Origin: Isoetes taiwanensis
Lineage: Eukaryota; Streptophyta; Lycopodiopsida; Isoetales; Isoetaceae
Reading direction: 5' to 3'
Assembly (NCBI GenBank): GCA_021234155.1
Contig: JAJEKV010000114.1
Coordinates: 1,381,654-1,445,653, forward strand
DNA: 64,000 bases
Made by a program: the position numbers and the translations under genes. How positions within the stretch are numbered: position 1 is the first letter of the stretch; each line of letters starts with the position of its first letter. Shown here one piece after another: positions 11,165 through 22,312 of the stretch. The notes below the pieces were generated by a model. That model did not search any database and was not told the DNA's origin. It was given only the letters and a program-made list of their open reading frames with translations.

Positions 11165-14100
11165 CAAGATCAATTTATACACCAAGACAATACAAACCGG
11201 CTGATATCCCGATGGCAACCTCTATTACCACTACCTGCTAACTGTGGACTGTAATCCCGTGGCAACAATGCAGCAATATGATTCCGTGACACTGGCCCCT
11301 ATCTGCATAACAGAACTTTGTTCTAAATCGGGCTCCCATGACATGAGATGACTTAATTCATACTAAGCCGCATTAGTAGCCGGGATACTACCGCTACCCA
11401 CCGGGCTATTGGTGTCTTTGATAAACAACCACACTAAGAGGCACATTCTCTCGGAGCAAGGTCTCAAGAAGGAATCCACCAAAGATGGAGGGATAACCGA
11501 AGACATGCCTCAGATTTCATTATGGAAAGAGACTGACAGTTGTCCCACGCAGTTGTAAGCAAACCCCTTTAGAAAGGAGAAGCAGCATTAGGATACCATA
11601 TGATAAAGCAAAGCCTAAGGAAGGAGGGGTTTAACCTAGGGCTTAATGGTGGCCTTATGAAATGGGAGACACCGCCGAATCGACCGCACCAACAACCTTA
11701 GGCCGTGAGAATCATCCTTACCAATGAAAAATCCTCCAAATGAACTTTGATATCATCACCTTGGTTTGGCGGCAGAAAACCAACATACCAAGACCACCAC
11801 CAGCCTTTAGGTCTAATGTACCTACCAAGCTACCCCTCGACCAATCGGCCCTAACTCATTTCCACCCCAAATAAAAATTTCGATGATACTTTTAATAATC
11901 TCCTCCATCTTACATCATGCGAGCTATTAAAGGTGCATTTCATGTAGGATATATTACTAAGAACACACATTTAGCTGATTCTAACACCGCATGGACAGCT
12001 TTAGCCAGATTCCACCAAAACAAGTGCTTTTAAACCCACTAATGATTTCATCCCAAGCATCCGGGCGATACGCGAATTCCAACCGGGATACCAAGCAACT
12101 TTGTGGTATTGCCAAGCGTAAGAATCTTCCATGAATAGTCCAAAAATACTGAGGAGGGATGGACTTTGTCAACGCCCACAAAGGCTGTACATTTTGCCAC
12201 CCTACAAGAACTCCTGATGCTAAGAGAATGTGTGTAATAATAGCTTAGCATTCTGAAGATTCTCGGCCACTCGGCAATTAGGAACAAAAAGTGTCGGCAT
12301 ATTGGTTTACATACCTCTTGAGAACCATCGTCCATTGGGAGGCCTTGAATAACATACATCTTGGGTAGCCACCTGAAGCAGCCGGGATAATATTCCGCCA
12401 CAACAAAGGGTGCTAAGGGACAACCTTGCGAATTCTCTACCCACTACAAAAATCTCCGATGGCTCAATCTCGAAAGGACAATAGATCCGGTCAGATGTAT
12501 GGAGCTTCATGACATTCCTTGTGAATGACTCCCCAAACCCAAGTGCAATGAAGACACTTCTCCAAGAAACCCCAATCAACACTATCGTAAGCTTTAGCAA
12601 AACTGCTTGAGATACACCGCTCTATGATACCGAATCGGGCCCAATATATTTCAGCTTCATATGCGCTGTTCATGTTGTTGAGAATACAACGATTTAGGGA
12701 GATTGTGGTTGCCGAGATAACGTCGGCCAAGATGTCACCGAACTCTTTCTCGCCAATGTCTTTAACAAAGATCTTGTACATAGAGGGAAGCAATGTAATA
12801 GGGTTGCCCGGTCGAAATAGTCTTAGGTTCCTTTGCTCTTTGGAATGAGAGAGATACAACAGATTCAAAATCTTATCAAGGCTCCTAAATCTCTCAAACT
12901 CACAAAAGGTATCATATATGTCATCCTCAACCAAATCCGGCAGACTTCCAAAAGAATTCAACAGAAAGCCATCAAGACCCGGGCATTTGTCCTTTTCAAA
13001 GAGCCATACGGCTTTTAAGTCCTCTTCCGATATTAGACTCAAGAAGCAACATACGCTTCTTCGTAAAACAATGTGACCTTTTCTTAGTCAACACGGTAAT
13101 TGCATAGTCCTTCCTCGAAGGGCAATGGGTTATGCGATGCAAAGAATGAAGAAAAGTGATGATGAAGATACTGCTTAAGATTCACCGGTCGATATAAGAG
13201 TGTCATCCGGCATCACCAAAGAATGTATAGAAGTGGGCGAAGTTTCCTTCTTCTTGCGCAAAAAGAACCGCACATCTATCTATCTCGGCCCTGAACCCTT
13301 TGAACCCCCGCCTTCACTTTGGCCCCAGTAACTTTTACGGTTTCTATAACCTTATAACTCCTTTTCCTCGACACCACTAGCATGACCACAAGCAATTGCG
13401 CTTCTAATAATCACGATCAATAGTCCTCTAGCTTTAGCAGCTCGAATCTTACATTTTCTTTTTGCGGATGACTTCATCTGCGGACAACGGCGCTGACAAC
13501 CCCGGACATGCCCCTACGAGGTGAGAAGGCCCGGCACCAAGCTCGACTACAGCCAAGTTTGAACTCCTCATTCTCCACTTACTTGAATTAAGCTTTAAAG
13601 TAGATTCTCGTAGGTCATTAGCCACATCATTAGTTAGGAGTTGTGGATTATGATCGGACGAGCTATTTAGAAGATTTGAGCGTGAAAATCCGCTTAGTCG
13701 GCGGCGACAAGTATTAAAGTATCCTCTATCATGCCTTGCATAAGCTCATGCCCGGCTCGTCAACCATTACACCCGGAAGGACTTGACACCATCTCTATAA
13801 GCCGATCATCATGTAAAGGCATAGCCATTGTTTGTCGCCAATCCTTGCACCGCTCTCGGAGCAGCGACCACTTCTATCTCTTTCCAACTTCGACCATATT
13901 GAAGTCGCCAACGAAAGCAACCATGCAACATTCTCGCCTTGCCGGAGAACTTTACTCCGGGAAGTTGCCCCACAAAGCACCACACGACGAGGTCTATTAT
14001 GGCATATACATTTATCAAACCCCATTCTTGGCCCTTTATCTTTCCATTTGATTATTATCCACCCCAAACCTATCTGTTTGAGTAAAAGTGACATCCACAG

Positions 14101-14440
14101 ATGACTTCCATGCGATGAAAGCACACCCTTAGATGCATCGAATGCGGACCAAGACATTATAGTCAGATCAAATACATTAGCTACTTTATGTACATCACCG
14201 GCGGCGGCACTTATGCCCTTTGGAGGCAACAAAAGGTCAGTAAGAAACGGACAGTAAAGAGACAACCTCGCTTTACTTGGGAAGAAGCCAGCCACTTCCT
14301 CACATTCCAAGACAAACATGTTCAGTGGCCCGAATATATTATGTTCCACCTCCATACCAATAGAGCCAGCCTCAACCATGTCCATCTGCATGGTTCTCAA
14401 GGGAGGCTCAGCCCAGTGGAGCCTCCTCTGTTCCACCCTT
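11165..14440 (-). pseudogene. L1-type LINE, endonuclease-reverse transcriptase ORF2 remnant
   Basis: On the minus strand the order is that of a plant L1 ORF2. From 14436 to 13800 is an apurinic endonuclease remnant with DASKG and, near 13912-13885, the FVGDFN motif, beside a frameshift. From 13042 to 12491 is the reverse transcriptase fingers/palm with KCPGLDGF (family form KAPGPDGF) and AKAYDSVDW. From 12401 to 11981 is the thumb region with TKLLGIPVG. Near 11790 is the post-RT GGLG motif. Frames are interrupted many times, and the FADD-type catalytic box is not readable. The 3' end abuts the broken end of the Ty3 element near 11150. I saw no poly(A) tail or target duplication. Confidence 0.85.
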
Positions 14441-17400
14441 CCATTGTTTTGTTCAAGCTCTTGGTGAGGGAGAGCCTCCTCTGCTCACCCCCGGCTTTTT
14501 TGGGTAAACCGCGGAGAGCTACTCCTCTGCTCCACCCTTCCATGCAAATTATCGGGAATCAAGCCATGACATCACATGTTGACTAGCCTTATTATGCAAG
14601 TGCGGCTCTTTTTCCAATTAACATTTGTCCATCCCTCTTGGGCATTCTCATGATGATCTTGAACACTTTCATGTCAGCTCTTTGTCCGATTTGGAAGTTT
14701 GAAGAAATGGGTTACGCCTTAATCCCTAAATGCCACTGAGGCCATTAGTGCCATTAGTGAATGATCTCGATAGGGATAAATTCTTATTAGTGTGAATATA
14801 TTCCCCATTAATCGATCAGCTTTTAGAAAACTTCCACTCTTGTAGCAAAGCAGCTTAAGAACATGACAACGTAAGATAAGCTCACCCTAGATCAAATTTA
14901 CATTGTAGTTTAAAATCATAGTAGAACTAGATCCCTCAAAATGGCTCTTTGAAGGCAAAAATCTCACCATCTCACAAAAGCTTAGGAACTCCAAGAAGCA
15001 TTTGCAACAAACTTATTTTGTACAACATTGATAAGTATACATTCCTTCAACAATAGAATATAAGCATATCAAAATAATGCGGCAATAAGGTGCACGAAGA
15101 AATATGCATCAGAGTGATTTACTTCAATGCTCGGGCTAAAAAGGAAACAACAATATGCTTTTTATTACTTACTCTAAAGAAGACGCCTTATGTAGCTAAG
15201 ATTATAAATTAGGGCAAAGCTGCCAGTAAGCTCAAGAAAACCCACATAATGAAGTAATAAGTTAGATAGACTAGTACCTAATATTGGGCCTAAACCTTGA
15301 TATGAAGCTCACGAGCGGTATGTAGTAGACCCTTGAGAATAGGCGGATCATAAATATATTTGGATGCATAACTTAGCATGCAAATATGAAAAGTCTTTAT
15401 CTTGCAAAGCCTTCCGGGTGTGCCTTTTGCTAGTTTTTTTGCCGAGGGTTACCTAACCCGAGATGCACCTTTGCTGCAATTTAGCTATGCCATGTGTATG
15501 CCATGTGTGGCACCACATCATACCTTTTTTCACCCCCTCTCCCCTGTGCGAAGCCTTCTCTTTCCCACATTTCCCTCTCCAACCATGGCTAATAGCACAA
15601 GAAGAAGATGCACATGCAGAAGAGGATGGGGTTGCTTGTGTGGGGTTTGATGGGTTCGGAATGCCTCTTCCACGAAGTTTCTTCGATTAAGTCATACGAT
15701 ATAGATGCTACTGCAAAAACATGGAGTCGCATAGATGGTCTTGCATGAGCAGCACAACCTATTCAAAACTGCAAAATGCAAGTGTAATTTTTGGTTCTTT
15801 ACTATTCCACGAAAGATCAATCCTGAGCAGGGCAAGCTTCATGACAGTAACATTCATCCTCCAGTTACAGATGCACACCAGTTACGTTCCCTTCCTTAGT
15901 GCAATACATGCATTTAGAGCAAATTTCTAAGCGATGGAATCATTTGGATCGGTTTATTATAAGCGTATTTAACTTCTCTCTGGTGAGTAGTACTTCCATA
16001 TCTCGTGCCTCTGAATCCCAGTTGCGAGATTCTAGATGGATTGCTCTATCAAATACAATTTTCTGCTGATTTGGTATGCCCTGAATTTTCCTTTGGTCAT
16101 TATGTTCTGAAGCATTTAATTCCCTAAGTTGAATTAATATTTGTATTTCCGCTCCATCTCATAAGCTACTTGTATCCAAGCGAGATAAGCATTTTGTTTT
16201 AACTTCCTTATAGTATCCAAAAATATGCAGGCCAATCTTCTTATTCCAGCTTCTTGCACATGTCTTTCAGATATTCATATAATGTAAGGATGGGTTTCTG
16301 GCTGCCTGTAGACCATAGCATTTTAAACTGGTGTGTTTATAGTAAGGCAACATAGCTTTTTGAGACTTCTAGAATTGTAGTTTTTAGCGACATTTGGATA
16401 GCATTGAGAGCTTTACCATGACAGAATTCTTTTTTCAGCAGGGAGTAATTGTCTTGCATATGCATTAATAACTTCCCAAAACTATGGCAAGAACCATGCA
16501 GTTGTGTTTTCAACTGCCTTATTCCTATTCATTATCATTTAAATTGAACATCAGAGGCCCATCTCATTATCATTGAATTGAACATTTAAATTTATCTTCT
16601 GCCTGGGGGATGCAATATTTCTTATAGAGGCAAATTGCAGAAAAAGTATTTGTCCTAGATTTGTTATGTACACTTGGTAATACATTCTTCCTGCTTTCAA
16701 GTCTTGGACATGGACTTAAAAGGGTTTCAGTTGATGTAGATATCTTAATATCGCAAGAACGTGTTTGCTAAATTTGAAACATGCATTTTCTCTGTCTTCT
16801 ATAGAAGTGTTACATTAACAAAAACCATTGTCCAATGGTAAATTATTTAATCCAGTGACAATGCAGTGGTCAAATGTTAAAAACATTCTCATTTTGTTTG
16901 CCATATGTTTTTATTATACTTTATGCATAAAAGTATGCATGTTAAGGGATGGAACCTTAGATCATCTCCTATCTTAAATTTGTATTATGCAATTTTTTGT
17001 CATCAATGTGCAATTCTGCCAGAAACTCGGTCAGAGTTAATAAAATAGTGGAAATGGCCACAGTAGATAATCAAACATAATATGTATTTAGCTTATGTAT
17101 TTAGCTCGCTGGTTAAATCTATTACAGATGTAAGATCTGTAAGTAAAGGCGCATTTTTGGTCCAGAGTCCAGCTTTATATATTATGCCCTTAGTTACAAT
17201 CTATGCCATTGTTGGCTAATGAACAACTCTAAGTCCCAACTTAGCCATGTAATTTGAGGGAATGTACATGATTACCTTGACAGTGTAAAATGCATTAAAG
17301 TGTACCCAATGCTGACTATTCTCACTAGGACTTTCATGGCTCAGAATGCAAAACTATGTTAATTGCAGTGTACTAAAGTTTTGATGCATCAAAGATTGAA

Positions 17401-17597
17401 TGCTCTTTGAAGGTGTTTACTATTTATAAATGATTGCAATTCCTCCTAAGGAATACAAGAACAACCAACTGCAGGCTTTTCCACACAGTCATTTGTTAAT
17501 TAGTTTATCTTTATATGACCCAAGTAGGTTAGGAACGTCACAGCAGCATAGTATTAGGTAACTCTATATGGTTAAAATTTGACTTTTTATTGACAGG
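14441..17597. other. AT-rich region without recognisable gene
   Basis: Many stops occur in all frames and no family motif was recognised. At 14410-14550 a short motif (CCTCCTCTG plus TCCACCCTTCCAT) is repeated. The longest frames (15402-15650, 15463-15690, 15721-15930) have no recognisable domain. Because an acceptor-like site and a methyltransferase exon follow at 17598, part of this stretch may be introns or lost upstream exons of that pseudogene (inference). Confidence 0.5.
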
Positions 17598-18671
17598 CAC
17601 TCATTGTACCAATATAAAGTAGGACTAACACTTCGATTCAATGGGCAGATACGTCTTGTCTTCGATGTTGGCTATGGTTTTGGGAGTTTGGCTGCATATT
17701 TTTATACAAAAGGAATCTTGACGATGTCTATTGCATCATGAGTTCAATTCTGTTTTGAGCATGGGGTCATGGCCGTGATTGGCTCTTTTGTATCAAATCA
17801 GCTTCCTTTTCTGTCATTTTCATTTGATATGATACACTGCTCAAAGTGTGCAATTCAATGGCACGAGAAAGGTAATCTTATTTATTAAGCTTGCAGCTAT
17901 ACCATATTCTTTATCAAAAACCTAGGTTTTGCAACTCCAAGGGCTGTGCACTTAGCTAGAACCTGTGATGATTTATATAGTATGGTCTAGATCTACCATT
18001 CATAGAGTAACAATGACATTGTTCTTCAATATAGAGAGTATATATTAATGCATTTGCAGCACTCTGGAAATATGAATGGATGGCATAGCTAAAACTTTTC
18101 TTCTATATACCAAAACTTACCGGTTCTCCAATTGGAAAGCCTCAAGCCTTGTCATTGAACATGGTCTTTACTTGGATAGAGACCAAGTAAAAGATATGTT
18201 TGTCTGTCTTATTGTAGTTACACATTTGGAATCCATATAGAAAGAATGTTAATATGTTTCTCTATTACATTGTAGATGGACGACTTTTGATTGACGCTGG
18301 TAGGTTGCTCACCCCGGATGCTTGAAACTTTAGCCAAAGAAGTTTGATGGCAAGTAATCGCCAAGACTAGACAACAATCTGGCAAAAAGATGCTTTGTCT
18401 TGCTATTTAGCAAGGCAAACATACAAACCTTGTCTTTGTTTATGTTTCTAACAATTGGCCTTTGCGCTTTAGTAACCTATATCTGCTCAGGGACCCAGGA
18501 GGGCCACCAATTTGTGCACAAACTTCTAGTAGTGGTAATTCGTACGAGCCTTTAAAGCCATGTGTTTGGAACTTCTCAAAACATAGATGGCATACAGGTC
18601 AGCAACAAGCACTGTGGTCAGACATGCTCCTGCCTTCTTCGCCCTTTATGAGAGACAGTAGTACTTCTTAA
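17598..18671 (+). pseudogene. DUF248/PMT-type S-adenosylmethionine methyltransferase fragment
   Basis: Three exon-like blocks match the plant PMT family (QUA2-type, Golgi, linked to pectin methylation) in order. Block 1 (17598-17870) has the SAM motif region LVFDVGYGFGSLAAYF, then ILTMSIAS, an in-frame TGA, and LPFLSFSFDMIHCSKC. It lies between an AG acceptor and a GT donor. Block 2 (from 18276) reads DGRLLIDAGRLLTPDA, like the family's LLIEVDRLLRPGG, and then stops. Block 3 (from about 18490) has GGPPICAQ...YEPLKPCV, like PPLC...YVPLKPCI. The family's usual N-terminal and C-terminal halves were not found. Stops and missing residues in the SAM region indicate a decayed gene fragment, with splice sites still recognisable. 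Confidence 0.75.
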
Positions 18672-19529
18672 ACATTTCACAGATAAACGACAAGGACTAA
18701 CACTTGTACACACTAACACTTGTAGTGTCACCTTGTGTGGAACAAACTCCAGTTTCTATTTTTTGCCACATCGACAGTGATTAAATTTTGCAATTATGCC
18801 AGGCAATAAAGGAAACGTTGCTTGTGATCATATCAAGAGTTATTTGGGCATTAGAAATATTAACCCATGTTCAATGCATATCAACAAGTGTAGTCCCAAT
18901 TATGGGACCTGATTCTAGTTGTCTTGCCACAATAATGTTATATCCTCTTAGCTTCCACAACAATGATTTGATTTTAGTTGTCTTACCATATAATGTTGTA
19001 TATCCAATCTGTGTGTATTTCTTTTGGAGATTCAGATTTTAATAGGGATGGAAATATTTTCGTCTTCTTTCTGAATACATGAATTGATGGTTTAGGAATT
19101 TAACCTCACCTTTGCTGACACTGCAATTATCTACGACATTGAGTGAGTAAGCTAACATGCAAGTTAAAGTATTTCTGGGAAAATTATTGAAATTTACAAG
19201 TCTTTTGAAGCCCTACATGTTTGGTCCACAAGAATGTCCAATGGGAAATGAATCTTCTAACGCAGACTCTTGTTGATCTTATATCAAGTTCCAAATACGT
19301 TTTTGTTAGTTTGCAACCATCTCTAGTTTTGCCTTCATCGCTTATCATTTTTGTAATTAGCCATCCATAATGCTAGAAAGTCGCATTTAATTAAAGTGGG
19401 TCAGATCTCGACGTTTGGGACTCAGACTGAAAATGGAACTCATGCAAAAAAAAGGTAAGTTGTCATTGAATCATTATTAGATTTTTCCTTGATAAAATAA
19501 GAATAACATTTACATACGACAATCCGAGA
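18672..19529. other. AT-rich region, no gene recognised
   Basis: No domain or conserved exon is seen. A short internal duplication, TTGTCTT(G/A)CCA followed by TAATGTT(A/G)TAT, occurs near 18920 and 18980. It could hold remains of the methyltransferase 3' part, but no matching motif was found. Confidence 0.4.
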
Positions 19530-19785
19530 AAATGAAGGGGGGTGGTGGAGAAAGAAGAGTAGGAAGGAAGGGGAGATAAGAGGGAGGGAAAAGGCAAAGG
19601 AGCACGAGGAGGGCAAAAGGACAAAGGGGAGGGGCCGAGCAAATGGGGAAAAGGGGAGGAGGGGGGGCAAAGGGGGGGAGGGAAGGGGAGGAGGGGGAAG
19701 GCAAAGGGGGGGGGGGAGGGGTAGGGTCTCCCTGGGAAGGGGAAAAAAGGAGAGCAATGGGGCAAAGGGGAGGGGGAGGGGTTCC
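19530..19785 (+). repeat. Polypurine tract (G/A only, G-run rich)
   Basis: About 250 bases on the plus strand are almost only G and A, with runs of up to nine G. On the other strand it gives proline/leucine/serine-rich frames, which are composition artefacts. Such mirror-like purine DNA can form triplex or quadruplex structures in general; nothing here shows that it does. Confidence 0.9.
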
Positions 19786-19799
19786 ATGGCTAAACAACC

Positions 19800-21730
19800 A
19801 TTCAAAAAAATAAAAAGATTAATTAGATGTTTTAAATAATATAATTAATTAACTAATTAATTAGACAATAAAATAATTAAACAATTTAGACAATGCTGAG
19901 AAGTTTTTTCTCGCCTCGGGCACGATTCCTCCCTTCTGTGCTCCCCAAGCCTTCAGCAGAAGCTCCATGAGCGGATGGCCAAGGTAAGAAACGGGCATCA
20001 AATATTTCTTTTGTTGGGCGCCCATTGAACAATATACAAAATAAAAATAAAACTCAAAAAATTAAACATTATAATCCTTTCAATCCTTCTCACTACCGAA
20101 ATCGAAGGCACCTTCATTTGTGAAGGCAATAGTGGTGGAAGCACAACCGCTAGTGGCGTGCTCCAAACTTATCTTTTAATCGCATATATATTTCCAAGCT
20201 ATCTATTCTAGGAAGAGCATATCCATTAAATGTAGGCCAAATGCACAAAGGGAACTCTTCATCAGAGAGTAGCGACTCTGAGTTTGTGGCAGCTCCATAC
20301 TGCTTTTAATTCATCCCTCCACTTTAAAGCCCCTCCAGCTCTCAGATAGCACCTCCACTGCCCGGATGTGTGTGGTGCTTCAAGAATCGCCTCGGATTGT
20401 TGAAACAAAGCAAAAGGCCTATATGTTTTGTCCAACCAAATGCCCAGGGAAGGTCTATATGTTTATTTTGAGGATTAGAGCTCTGCCGATCTCGCATAAT
20501 CTTAAGCAGAAAGGTCTATATGTTTATCCTCGAGGATTAGAGCTTGAAAGGCCTATATGTTTTGTCCGATAGCGGGCCGGACCCTCGTGGAACGAACCCC
20601 TCGCAAAATCCCCTGGCAGGGACCGATTTCATGCCCCGCTAGATCGTGCCCAGCTCAAACTGATAGAAAAAAAACCCACCACTATCACCGGCGGATCCAA
20701 CCTTTCCACTACTACCGGATTACTTTTTCTACCGCCGGATTTACTCGCAATATACAAGTTAGAGAGGGTTTTTATTTATCAGGTTTGTTGCTGATTCAGA
20801 TTCGGCAAGAGCTCCAGAGTTGAATTAAATAGAGCTTCAAATTCAAGCACTTCATGCTCCGGGAAGCTTCAGATGCAAACACGTAGCTTCAAATCATGAA
20901 GCCTTGCCGTAAATACCTTGGTTTAGATTTGGAGACTGAATAAGTTTGAAATGACGCGTTGCACATGGATAGAAGAAGGAATGAGGGCCATACCTTCTAA
21001 AAAAGCTCCGCCATAGCCTTTAAGAAGCTCTGCCATTCCCTTCGATGGATTCGTGGTTCTTAGATCTGGCCGAAACCGTAGTGGTTTCTCCTTTCCAAGT
21101 GGTACAACAGATTTTATGGCACAAAGGTGTGTACCAAATTTCAAAATTCAAATATTGGGGGAGGAAAGGAGGGGTATAAAAAACAATTAAATAAGTCTTG
21201 AAAGTGAGTCTTGAAAATGTGTCACGTAGAGTGAGTCTTGAAGTTGTCATAATATTTATATAGTGCATTATTAGTTGTAAGGGTAAGTAAGTTGATAGGG
21301 TAAACTATTTTTCAGTTGTTATAATGTGCATTATAGGTGCATATGTTGCTATTTGCATGTGCATTAGGCATCACTCTTCACATAGCTAAATATGAGCTCA
21401 ATGGTCCCCTCTTCATACAGCTATATGGTCCATTAGAAAGGGGAGGGTCCATTAGATATGGTATCCATTAGATAATATATGGGAAGAGTCTATTTAGCAT
21501 ATAAAATACATACGAAATTTATGGGGAGGGTATTTTTTCATAGAAAATACATAGGATATTGTGTTTATTGAAAAATACATAGTATATGATATTGTCTTAT
21601 TAGAAAATACATAGTATATAGTGTCCCATTTTAAAGCTATCTTTGAATAAAGCTATAGGTAAACATTGACATATTAAAAAAGGGAGAGGGTCTATTTTTT
21701 CATATATGTATACATGGAAAATGCATAGGA
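19800..21730. other. AT-rich spacer with small repeats, no gene recognised
   Basis: The spacer contains ATTAATTA-rich DNA (19810-19890). Four copies of AAGG(C/T)CTATATGTTT lie between 20413 and 20565, two of them next to GAGGATTAGAGCT. At 21490-21730 are repeated AAAATACATA(G/C) motifs with TATAT. Frames at 20366-20823 and on the minus strand at 20923-21268 show no domain. Confidence 0.5.
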
Positions 21731-21970
21731 TATGTTATGCATTAAAACTTTCTCAACTTCTTTCAACTTGAGGCGCCTTTTCCTCTCTTCTCGAGTCAAG
21801 AAAGGCCCTCAAAATTGCATTTCTCACCCTCGAACTATGTTTCTCGATTCTTGGAACCCATTTCTCACCTCGCCTGTCTTTCTACTCAAGAAGAGTCGCA
21901 GAAAGGCCCCTCGTAATGCATTTCTCGACCCTCTAACCGATTTTTCACCTTGAACTACTTTTCTGGACTC
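21731..21970 (+). repeat. Left flank of the complete LTR array
   Basis: Short degenerate repeats with the theme GA(G/C)TC(A/G)AGAAAGGCCC and GCATTTCTC run up to the left target duplication. The right flank after 30121 begins with the same theme (TCGAGAAAGGCCCTCAGAA). The array therefore inserted into a pre-existing tandem-like sequence. Confidence 0.65.
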
Positions 21971-21975
21971 GTGAG
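21971..21975. other. Target-site duplication GTGAG, left copy of array
   Basis: GTGAG stands directly before the first LTR (TGTTAACC). The same GTGAG follows the last LTR at 30117-30121. No such duplication brackets the inner LTRs. Confidence 0.85.
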
Positions 21976-22312
21976 TGTTAACCACCTAGTGGTTAACATT
22001 GTGCATGCACATGTTAGGTGTCAGTGGTGGCAGACTGACACTTGGCATGATTAGGTTAACTTAAGTGTATGGCTTAGATTTAGCAGATGTAGGGTTCGAT
22101 TTAAGGCCTACACTATATTAGACCTGAGCCTCTTCGCATGTACTCTTGTGTTTGATCTCAAATTTGAGAGCCTCATTTGGCCACGCTCCTTCCATTCTTT
22201 TGTACATATTTTGTCTTGTTCTTGTTTTGTGATCATGAGCATGGCAGCTTTGTAGCATCCGGCAGTCATGGACTGCTGCTGCAAGGTGCACGCCAAGAAC
22301 TCACAACTAACA
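21976..22312 (+). repeat. LTR 1 of complete array
   Basis: This is the best-preserved 337-bp copy. Its first 90 bases hold three inverted repeats: arms GTTAACCAC/GTGGTTAAC around CTA, the palindrome GTGCATGCAC, and arms GTGTCAGT/ACTGACAC. TGTTA at the start and TAACA at the end form the short terminal inverted repeat. Confidence 0.92.

Noticed and set aside
19440-19805. Three overlapping proline-rich minus-strand frames
   Set aside because: They exist in several frames at once because the plus strand is pure purine; composition artefact.
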